Assembly (NCBI GenBank): GCA_027074805.1
Contig: JALTCK010000090.1
Span: 1-6,656 of the forward strand
Length of the DNA stretch: 6,656 bases
From: Thermococcus sp.
GTDB taxonomy: Archaea; Methanobacteriota_B; Thermococci; Thermococcales; Thermococcaceae
Direction of reading: 5' to 3'
Below the pieces are notes generated by a model. That model ran no database searches. It was not told the DNA's origin and worked only from the letters and a program-made list of their open reading frames with translations. Both the position numbers and the translations under genes were made by a program. Positions 1 through 5,068 of this stretch are shown piece after piece. Position 1 is the first letter of the stretch; each line of letters begins with the position of its first letter.

Positions 1-1113
1 CTCCCGTCCCCAGCCACTGTGATACGCCCTTGAGAAAATGACGGTCGTTGAGGAGTGGAAGAGAAGCGCCAGGAACCTTTCGAGTGCACTTAGAACCACC
101 ACTGAGCCACCACCTATCATGCTCATGAGTGAGACGTAGATGGCCTCCCCCACACCGAAGCCTGCCCCGATGTAAAGAGCCTTCCTCTGGCTTTTCTCGC
201 GTGAAGCGTAGTACTTCAAGGTCTCCTGAATGACGCCAGCCACAAGACCAGTCCACAGGATAAGAACGGTCACGTTTGATATTCCCGCGAACCTCGGTAG
301 CGTCTGAATCGGGGGCTGAACGATAAGAGTTATAGCGAGCAGGGCCATTCCAAATATAAGCTCGGCCCAACCCATCCTCCTCACGTAGATCCACAGGAGG
401 AACAGGCCAATGAGCGCTCCAACTATGGGGTAGATGCTACCCGGTGTGAATGCAAGGGGAATGGAGGTCATGTGGAATCCGTCGACCTTTCCCTCCTTTA
501 TCGTGATGGTCACGGTGTAGTTCTTTTTTCCTCCGATAACTTGGTAGTAATAAACCGTATAGCTGCCCTTCTCTTCCGTTCTGAGGAATTTGTACCCCTT
601 TATATCCCCGTATGAGGTTATGAGCCACTTCCGCAGACTCTTGAAACTCTCCTCCGAAAAAACCTTCTTCATGGTGGGGCTGAGGTACGGTTCGACTATC
701 GAGTAGTTCCCCGTCTTTAGGGCCTCCATCATAGCGTCAGGGGGTGTAAGAACCTTCTCCTGCCTCTTAGAAACTCCCACGATCCAGAGTCCCGCTATCT
801 TTTTATCCTGAATCACGAGCTTGAAGGTCACGGAAGCCCTTTCGAAATTGAGCTTAACGTATTCGTATTCCCCTTCCGTGCCGGCATAAGTCGCATTGAG
901 AACTCTCCCATACTTCTCAATAAGCGAAGTCCTAAGCTCAGCGAACTTGGATTCTGGGAAGGCTGAGAGCATCTGAGGGCTTAGATACGCCTCGAGATAC
1001 GAGTACTCCCCTGACTCCATGGATTTTACGAAGGCCCCAACGACTTCATCCTGAGCGGTGGTCAGGGGCAGGAACAGGAAAAGAAAAATCATGAGGAGAA
1101 CCCAGAATCTCAT
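1..1113 (-). CDS. Membrane protein: signal peptide, two DUF3887-like domains, YhfC/PrsW-like protease region (C-terminus outside window)
   Basis: The open frame runs from an ATG at 1113 through the left edge, giving 371 residues with no stop. Residues 1-20 form a hydrophobic signal peptide ending near TTA-Q. Residues about 24-114 and 124-218 are two copies of one domain: each has a SGEYS/TGNYS turn, a YLSP-M segment and a YG about 22 residues later, typical of DUF3887. From about 225 there are at least five hydrophobic segments. Within them are QETLKYY (296-302), GFGVGEA (318-324) and ERFLALLFH (345-353), which match the order of the EExxK, FGxxE and His motifs of YhfC/PrsW/CPBP glutamic intramembrane proteases. 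Q296 stands where the first Glu is usual. The inferred picture is an outward-facing sensory or binding part on a membrane protease; the substrate is unknown. It starts 11 bases after the UPF0145 stop, so the two are probably co-transcribed. The domain calls are from memory of family patterns. Confidence 0.75.
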   Translation of the reverse strand, partial: MRFWVLLMIFLFLFLPLTTAQDEVVGAFVKSMESGEYSYLEAYLSPQMLSAFPESKFAELRTSLIEKYGRVLNATYAGTEGEYEYVKLNFERASVTFKLVIQDKKIAGLWIVGVSKRQEKVLTPPDAMMEALKTGNYSIVEPYLSPTMKKVFSEESFKSLRKWLITSYGDIKGYKFLRTEEKGSYTVYYYQVIGGKKNYTVTITIKEGKVDGFHMTSIPLAFTPGSIYPIVGALIGLFLLWIYVRRMGWAELIFGMALLAITLIVQPPIQTLPRFAGISNVTVLILWTGLVAGVIQETLKYYASREKSQRKALYIGAGFGVGEAIYVSLMSMIGGGSVVVLSALERFLALLFHSSTTVIFSRAYHSGWGRE

Positions 1114-1124
1114 CGAACTGCCCC

Positions 1125-1445
1125 CTACTCGGGCTCTATCACAACGGCCGTTCCAAAGGCGTAAACCTCCGCCATCCTCTGACCAACGTTCGACGTCATG
1201 AAGCGCATCCCTATCACAGCATTGGCACCCATCTCCTCCGCGTTCTTTATCATTCTCTGTAGGGCTATCTCCCTCGCCTCCGCCATCATCTCTGTGTACT
1301 CCTTCACCTCTCCACCCACAAGATTCCGGAAACCGGCTATTATGTCCCTGCCAAGGTGTGTTGCCCTTACAACTCCCCCCCTGGCAATCCCCTTGACCTC
1401 AACCACCCGGTAACCCGGTATTTTTTCGGTCGTTACGACGATCAT
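1125..1445 (-). CDS. YbjQ/UPF0145 family protein (putative heavy-metal-binding domain)
   Basis: This 106-residue protein is a full-length UPF0145/YbjQ member. Family signatures are visible along its length: an N-terminal VTTEKIPGY strand, then GVVRATHLGRDI, FRNLVGGEVKEYTEM, a helix with ARE-AL-RM, GANAVIGMRF, and a C-terminal EVYAFGTAVVI strand. Such proteins are small and cytoplasmic. The label heavy-metal-binding is inherited from the family name, the biochemical role is not established, and no Cys or His cluster is present here. I chose the ATG at 1445 over a GTG at 1454 because GGGGTGA (1457-1451) lies five bases before that ATG and would overlap the GTG start, and because family members usually begin right at the first strand. 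It is the first gene of a minus-strand unit with the DUF3887/protease gene. Confidence 0.9.
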   Translation of the reverse strand: MIVVTTEKIPGYRVVEVKGIARGGVVRATHLGRDIIAGFRNLVGGEVKEYTEMMAEAREIALQRMIKNAEEMGANAVIGMRFMTSNVGQRMAEVYAFGTAVVIEPE

Positions 1446-1450
1446 ATTAC

Positions 1451-1457
1451 TCACCCC
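1451..1457 (-). promoter_or_regulatory. Shine-Dalgarno site deciding the UPF0145 start
   Basis: On the minus strand GGGGTGA is followed by five bases and then ATG at 1445. This favours 1445 over the in-frame GTG at 1454, which lies inside the site itself. Confidence 0.75.
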
Positions 1458-1489
1458 GATACATCGAACCTCGAGGTATTGTAGGGTGA

Positions 1490-1501
1490 AGGATATTTAA
1501 G
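1490..1501. promoter_or_regulatory. Near-palindromic TATA box between divergent genes
   Basis: Read on the plus strand it is GGATATTTAAG, 38 bases (first T of TATTTAAG to ATG) before the small ORF at 1532. Read on the minus strand it is CTTAAATATCC, about 50 bases before the UPF0145 start at 1445, which leaves room for a leader of about 25 bases carrying the SD. Either or both directions are plausible. The core TATTTAA/TTAAATA gives TBP little orientation, so the flanking BRE bases would have to decide. Confidence 0.55.
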
Positions 1502-1531
1502 TCTTCCGCCTGGACACCTTGAGGTGATGCC

Positions 1532-1783
1532 ATGCCCAGAAGGGTCAGGAGCAATGTGAAGGTGTACACCACCAGGGTGAATAGGAGAAAACCTGGAAAG
1601 TCTTTCTCGGCGCTCTCAAAGAATCGCACTTCCCTTCCCGAGATGGAATCCCTCAGGTTCCAGACTAATATGAAAACCGCTAGAACGGTAATCTTTCTGG
1701 CTGAGAACAGTGTGATATCGGGAGTTCTTGGAAGCGAGACAAAGCTCCACAACGGTGATACAGGCTTCGGAAGGGGAATCTAA
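1532..1783 (+). CDS. Possible small basic protein of unknown function (83 aa)
   Basis: I do not recognise this product. The N-terminal 25 residues are very basic (MPRRVR..., then TTRVNRRKPGK) and the rest is polar with no membrane segment or motif I can name. The case for a real gene is its start: TATTTAAG at 1494-1501, GGTGAT at 1523-1528, three bases, then ATG. These distances are the same as those before dph2. The plus strand is also purine-rich here, as coding strands in this window are. Against it, the opposite strand carries a 110-codon open frame (1447-1779) with two hydrophobic stretches. That frame lacks an ATG or GTG start with an SD and runs through the TATA box of UPF0145. The two frames share their third codon positions, so codon bias does not separate them. 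It may instead be a decayed gene or non-coding. Confidence 0.4.
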   Translation: MPRRVRSNVKVYTTRVNRRKPGKSFSALSKNRTSLPEMESLRFQTNMKTARTVIFLAENSVISGVLGSETKLHNGDTGFGRGI

Positions 1784-1975
1784 CACCTGCGTGGAATTTC
1801 TTGGGCTTCATTATCTGGGTGCCATTGGCGTAGTCAATGAGACTCAGGAAGAGTGTATCAGACCCAGCTGGATGTTATCTCCGGCCCTTTCCCAGGATTC
1901 CATCAGAGCCTTGAGAACTCTATCCCTTTCCCCACCATTTTATTCCTTAGCCTTCTATTTTGACTCTTTTCAATG
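1784..1975. other. Spacer before dph2 with no assigned gene; coding-like fragments
   Basis: No complete gene is evident. On the minus strand a 31-codon frame (1844-1939) reads RVLKALMESWERAGDNIQLG and then stops. It has purine-rich, coding-like composition but no start signal, and it could be a gene remnant. The other frames on that strand are broken by several stops. The plus strand is open in the dph2 frame, but that extension lacks an SD and has no counterpart in the Dph2 proteins I remember. The last 35 bases are T-rich on the plus strand. Confidence 0.4.
1938..1970 (+). terminator. Possible T-rich terminator before dph2
   Basis: The stretch has three T-rich blocks (ATTTTATT, TTCTATTTTG, CTCTTTTC) on the plus strand and no strong hairpin. 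Archaeal RNA polymerase commonly terminates at oligo-T runs, so this could end a transcript from the 1532 gene. It might simply be AT-rich promoter-upstream DNA. Confidence 0.3.
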
Positions 1976-1976
1976 G

Positions 1977-2000
1977 TATAAATGGCGGTGGGTATTTAAG
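1977..2000 (+). promoter_or_regulatory. Promoter of the dph2 unit (two TATA candidates)
   Basis: TATAAAT lies at 1977-1983 and TATTTAAG at 1993-2000. The second has the same distance to its ATG (38 bases) as the box before the 1532 ORF and is preferred. It would give a leader of about 10-13 bases that just includes the SD GGTGAT at 2022-2027. The first would give a leader of about 25 bases. Confidence 0.65.
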
Positions 2001-2030
2001 CGCTTCCTCCGTAAACCCCCCGGTGATAAC

Positions 2031-3071
2031 ATGCACGATGTTGCGAGCGTCGAGGTGTTGAAGCTTTTGAGAGACCTTCACGCTCAATGTGTTCTCATCC
2101 AGTCACCGGAAGGTCTCAGGCGAGAAGCCGAAGACCTCGCGTTTTTCTTGGAGACAAACGGAATTGAAGCTATCCTCCATGGAGGAATAAACTACGGCGC
2201 CTGCGATCCGGCCGATACAGAAGCAAAGAGACTCGGCTGCGATGCGCTGATACACCTCGGCCACAGCTACATGACACTCCACCTCGAGGTTCCTACAATC
2301 TTCGTGCCGGCCTTTGCCAGGGTTGACGTGGTCCCGGCACTTGAGAAAAACTTAGGTGAGATTAAAAAGCTCGGAAAGAGGATATCCCTCGTTACAACCG
2401 CCCAGCACATTCACCAGCTTGAGAGAGCAAGGGCCTTTCTCGAGGAGAAGGGCTTTGAAGTCCTAATAGGCAAAGGCGACTCCCGCGTGAGCTGGCCCGG
2501 TCAGATTCTCGGCTGTAATTTTAGCTCGGCTAAGGTAAACGCGGAGGGTGTTCTCTTCATAGGCGCCGGCTATTTCCATCCCATAGGCGTTGCAGTGGCG
2601 GTAAAGAAACCCACCCTCGCGGTGAACCCCTACTCCGGCGACGCCATCTGGATGGATAAGGAGGTCGAAAGACTGATTAGAAAGCGCTGGGCCCAGATAG
2701 CAAAGGCGATGGACTCGAGAAGATTCGGCATTGTCATCAGTACAAAGAAAGGACAACTTCGTCTAGCTGAGGCGCGGAGGATAATCACCCTTCTCCGCAA
2801 AAACGGAAGGGAGGCAGAGCTGGTACTTATGGACAACATAAACTATCCTGCCCTCGAAGGCTTCTCCTTCGATGCTTACGTCGTCGTTGCGTGTCCAAGA
2901 GTTCCGATAGATGACTATGAGAATTGGAGGAAGCCCGTGCTTACTCCCCCGGAGGTAGAGATTCTTCTGGGGCTAAGGGAGGATTACGAATTCGACGAGA
3001 TACTTGGTGCAGAGAGGGAAAAAGACGAACCCTTGGGGGTGTCCCTCCATGGAATCAGAAGGCCTCTTTGA
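2031..3071 (+). CDS. dph2: 2-(3-amino-3-carboxypropyl)histidine synthase Dph2 (diphthamide biosynthesis)
   Basis: Dph2 is a cytoplasmic radical-SAM-like [4Fe-4S] enzyme. It transfers the 3-amino-3-carboxypropyl group of S-adenosylmethionine to the target histidine of elongation factor 2, the first step of diphthamide synthesis. The archaeal enzyme is a homodimer. The product is 346 residues, close to the Pyrococcus horikoshii enzyme as I remember it. Three cysteines occur at the expected places: C58 (NYGACDPAD), C162 (ILGCNFS) and C288 (VVACPRVP), matching the cluster ligands of PhDph2 (C59, C163, C287). Other strongly conserved stretches are IQSPEGLRREAEDLA, CDALIHLGHSYM and KGQLRLAEA. The ATG at 2031 is chosen because GGTGAT-N3-ATG and a TATA box precede it and the N-terminus then matches the family. 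The same frame is open back to 1728, but that extension is spurious. The end overlaps the next gene by 23 bases. Confidence 0.96.
   Translation: MHDVASVEVLKLLRDLHAQCVLIQSPEGLRREAEDLAFFLETNGIEAILHGGINYGACDPADTEAKRLGCDALIHLGHSYMTLHLEVPTIFVPAFARVDVVPALEKNLGEIKKLGKRISLVTTAQHIHQLERARAFLEEKGFEVLIGKGDSRVSWPGQILGCNFSSAKVNAEGVLFIGAGYFHPIGVAVAVKKPTLAVNPYSGDAIWMDKEVERLIRKRWAQIAKAMDSRRFGIVISTKKGQLRLAEARRIITLLRKNGREAELVLMDNINYPALEGFSFDAYVVVACPRVPIDDYENWRKPVLTPPEVEILLGLREDYEFDEILGAEREKDEPLGVSLHGIRRPL
3035..3041 (+). promoter_or_regulatory. SD site inside the dph2 end, deciding the next start
   Basis: GGGGGTG lies seven bases before ATG 3049, within the last codons of dph2. It supports 3049 over an in-frame ATG at 3004, which would begin with 15 polar residues read out of frame from the dph2 C-terminus. 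Confidence 0.7.
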
Positions 3072-3429
3072 GCTCCTCGAGATTCTTTTTCTCACACTCT
3101 CCGCGTACTGGGGGATCAAAGTTTCCTCCGAGACGCTTACTTACGTCCGGGTTAGGGGTTTTCTACTCGTTCTCCCCCTCATATTCACGCTAACATTCAA
3201 ATACCTCGGCTTCTTAGCCTCCTTTGCACTTTTACTGCTCTTTTTCCTGATCGAAGGAGTTGGGGTTATCCTGGCCATGATGGGTGCAATATTTGCCTTC
3301 GTTCTCTTCCTCATCGGGGCAATGGTCAGTACAATAGCTCTCGGAATCCTCGGTACTTACCTTCACGTTCCCGGATACGAGATGCATGGTACCATCGAGG
3401 AGCTCCTTCACAGGGCGGTGATGAGATGA
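3049..3429 (+). CDS. Small multi-spanning membrane protein of unknown function (126 aa)
   Basis: I do not recognise the family. The protein is strongly hydrophobic: a possible amphipathic or membrane segment at about 6-24, then near-continuous hydrophobic sequence from 37 to 105 that would make three or four transmembrane helices (about 37-53, 53-71, 72-90 and 89-105). These are joined by short loops with few charges (K51, E69). The last 20 residues are polar, with HVPGYEMHGTIEELLHRAV. There is no signal peptide cleavage site and no catalytic motif I can name. It overlaps dph2 by 23 bases and shares an ATGA overlap (3426-3429) with the methyltransferase that follows. Its translation is therefore probably coupled to two translation-modification enzymes. 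The context suggests co-regulation but does not give a function. Confidence 0.8.
   Translation: MESEGLFELLEILFLTLSAYWGIKVSSETLTYVRVRGFLLVLPLIFTLTFKYLGFLASFALLLLFFLIEGVGVILAMMGAIFAFVLFLIGAMVSTIALGILGTYLHVPGYEMHGTIEELLHRAVMR
3417..3422 (+). promoter_or_regulatory. SD site of the METTL5-like gene, inside the preceding gene
   Basis: GGTGAT is followed by three bases and ATG 3426. This spacing is identical to that before dph2 (2022/2031) and the small ORF (1523/1532). It settles the start at 3426 in the ATGA overlap. Confidence 0.75.
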
Positions 3430-4046
3430 GGCGAAAGCATCTTGCGATACTCCTCTCCCAGCTCGATGGGTTTTCCGAACCAAAACCGTGGCTGGAACAG
3501 TATAGAACCCCGGGTGACGTTGCCTCTGAACTCCTGTGGCTGGCTGCCCAATGCGGGGACATTGAGGGTAAGGTCATAGCGGACTTCGGAACCGGAACCG
3601 GTGTACTGGCCATAGGCGCGAAGCTCCTTGGGGCTGAGAGGGTCTACGCACTGGAGATTGACGAGGCGGCCCTCGAAATCGCAAGGAGGAACGCAAAAAA
3701 AGTCGGGGTTGACATCGAGTTCCTCAACATGGACGTATCGGAGTTCAATGAGAGAGTCGACACTGTCATCATGAATCCCCCCTTTGGAAGCCAGAGGAAG
3801 CACGCAGACAGGCCTTTCCTGCTCAAGGCCTTTGAGGTTTCAGAGGTTGTCTACACTATCCACCTTGCCAAACCAGAGGTTCGAAAGTTCATCGAAAGCT
3901 TTTCGAAGGACCACGGTTTTGTTCCCCGGCTACTCCGTACCATCCACTTTGAGATCCCGGCCCAGTTCTTTTTTCATGAAAAACAGTTAGAATGGATTAC
4001 AACTGACTTATACAGGTTGGAAAAGTCCCCTTCGAAAGACATTTAA
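3426..4046 (+). CDS. METTL5-like RNA N6-adenine methyltransferase
   Basis: This 206-residue Rossmann-fold SAM-dependent methyltransferase is close in length and pattern to human METTL5, which makes m6A in 18S rRNA, and to the P. horikoshii homologue of known structure that I remember as PH1948. Family marks: an N-terminal LSQLDGF-EPKPWLEQYRTP (11-29) that lines the active site; SAM motif I DFGTGTGVLAIGA (53-65); acidic motif II YALEIDEAALEIARRNA (74-90); D103 in the NMDV segment; and motif IV NPPFG (117-121), the signature of amino-group methylation on adenine. The C-terminus has IPAQFFFHEK (177-186), like the LPASYKFHKK stretch of METTL5. The substrate is inferred to be small-subunit rRNA. 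METTL5 in eukaryotes needs TRMT112; whether a partner is used here cannot be seen. It is translationally coupled to the membrane protein before it. Confidence 0.9.
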   Translation: MRRKHLAILLSQLDGFSEPKPWLEQYRTPGDVASELLWLAAQCGDIEGKVIADFGTGTGVLAIGAKLLGAERVYALEIDEAALEIARRNAKKVGVDIEFLNMDVSEFNERVDTVIMNPPFGSQRKHADRPFLLKAFEVSEVVYTIHLAKPEVRKFIESFSKDHGFVPRLLRTIHFEIPAQFFFHEKQLEWITTDLYRLEKSPSKDI

Positions 4047-4048
4047 AC
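4040..4048 (+). promoter_or_regulatory. TATA box of the HEAT-repeat gene, overlapping the METTL5-like stop
   Basis: CATTTAAAC contains the TAA stop (4044-4046) of the previous gene. Its centre is about 28 bases before a GTG at 4072, the spacing of a leaderless archaeal start, and 56 bases before the ATG at 4100. Confidence 0.5.
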
Positions 4049-4099
4049 TCTAAGTGGCATTGTATTCTGGGGTGGCTAAAAATCACTGAGGCCCTCTCA

Positions 4100-5044
4100 A
4101 TGATGAGGGAGCTGGCCCTTTCGTGGAATCTAAATGAGGCCGTCGAATTTGCTAAAACAGAGGAGGGGTTGAGGGCTCTCTCGGTTCTCCTTAGGGATCA
4201 GAACCAGAGAGTTAGGCTCAGGGCCCTCTCCATCCTCAACAGTGTTATGGATGAGATAAAATCCGGAAAGACCCGACTAATGGAGTTGTTCTTTGAACCC
4301 CTAGTGTACCTCACGAATTCAGAGGATGAAAAAACACGCATTCGGACGTTACCCGTTTTGCGCCGTCTCCTTAGGGAGACTCACATTCAGGTAAGAGAGT
4401 TTGAGATGCTGATTTCTGCCCTCTTCTCCCTGGCTGAGGAATGTGACGGAATGGCATGGAATGAGGTGGTGGAGCTTCTCAACGTGACACCAGTTTCAGT
4501 CATGCCACCCAGGATTGCCTCGGTAGCTCGGGCTCGACTTCAGTCTGGAAACCTCAGAACCGCCACGCTTGGTGCATACGTCCTTGTCCAGGAGGGTGAT
4601 TCTCTGGAGGGAATAAGCGAGGAGTTCTTGGATGCCATAAGGCGCGCCCTTAAGCACGGTGATTCGACAACAATGGAACTGGCGTTGATGACCGTTAAAG
4701 AACTTCTCAGGGTTCCTCCCACATATCCCGTTGACACAGTGCTCCTCGGACTCGTTCCTTATCTGAGAGGCCTCGCTGAGGAGGGTGAGAACATTAACCT
4801 TAGAAATGAAGCGAAGAACATACTGAGCACACTCCTAGACACCCTCAGAAACTACTACCGGACTAATCCCTGGGAACTCGAGAGAAGTGTTAAGCACCTG
4901 GTTAGGAAGGAGAGGAAGGAGGATGCAATTTTAATCGCCTCCCTGATGGGAGATCCCTCCATACTCCTGGCCGTGGAAGGGGATTCAAACTTCACCGCCG
5001 GGAGCAACACGGAGTTTGGCATGATGGGAGGCAGGGACCTTTAA
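4100..5044 (+). CDS. HEAT-repeat protein, function unknown (true start probably 4072, see evidence)
   Basis: The 314-residue product is almost entirely helical, with repeated helix pairs of about 30-40 residues in which Leu and Ala alternate with charged residues. Clear units lie at about 20-50 (GLRALSVLLRD-NQRVRLRAL) and 62-95 (EDEKTRIRTLPVLRRLLRE), with looser ones to about 290, as in HEAT/ARM solenoids that serve as protein-binding scaffolds. A short G/N/S/M-rich tail (about 294-314) looks disordered. No enzyme motif is visible and I assign no partner. The ATG at 4100 has only a weak GAGG before it. Upstream, GTG GCT AAA at 4072 would lead into the same protein (MAKITEALSMMREL) if one A were removed from the A5 run at 4078-4082. 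The native protein may therefore be about nine residues longer, with the present sequence carrying a frameshift or a sequencing error. Gene bounds other than the start are secure. Confidence 0.8.
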   Translation: MMRELALSWNLNEAVEFAKTEEGLRALSVLLRDQNQRVRLRALSILNSVMDEIKSGKTRLMELFFEPLVYLTNSEDEKTRIRTLPVLRRLLRETHIQVREFEMLISALFSLAEECDGMAWNEVVELLNVTPVSVMPPRIASVARARLQSGNLRTATLGAYVLVQEGDSLEGISEEFLDAIRRALKHGDSTTMELALMTVKELLRVPPTYPVDTVLLGLVPYLRGLAEEGENINLRNEAKNILSTLLDTLRNYYRTNPWELERSVKHLVRKERKEDAILIASLMGDPSILLAVEGDSNFTAGSNTEFGMMGGRDL

Positions 5045-5047
5045 AAG
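5040..5047 (+). promoter_or_regulatory. TATA box for the NSUN-type gene, leaderless geometry
   Basis: TTTAAAAG is centred about 25 bases before ATG 5069 and no SD-like sequence lies between them. This predicts a transcript starting at or next to the ATG. The box contains the stop TAA (5042-5044) of the HEAT gene. Confidence 0.6.
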
Positions 5048-5068
5048 CACTCCTCCCAATGCTTTAAC

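Noticed and set aside
437..628. Minus-strand 63-codon frame with many charged residues
   Set aside because: It overlaps the second DUF3887-like domain and membrane start of the left-edge gene in another frame.
1198..1413. Open frame on the plus strand inside the UPF0145 gene
   Set aside because: It is a shadow of a gene with clear family motifs; it has no start signals of its own.
1728..2030. In-frame 101-codon N-terminal extension of dph2
   Set aside because: It has no SD at its ATG, crosses the dph2 TATA box and SD, and archaeal Dph2 proteins start where the 2031 ATG does.
3004..3048. Upstream ATG for the small membrane protein
   Set aside because: It would add 15 residues antiphase to conserved dph2 codons; the strong SD GGGGGTG points to 3049.
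4099..4140. ATGATGA resembling a C/D-box sRNA C box
   Set aside because: There is no D box (CTGA) at a suitable distance downstream, and the bases are the Met-Met start of the HEAT ORF.
4365..4380. Perfect 6-bp inverted repeat GTCTCC-TTAG-GGAGAC
   Set aside because: It lies within HEAT codons (LLRE). Its core TCTCCTTAGGGA also occurs at 4186-4197, in phase 60 codons earlier, so it is explained by repeat-encoded protein sequence.
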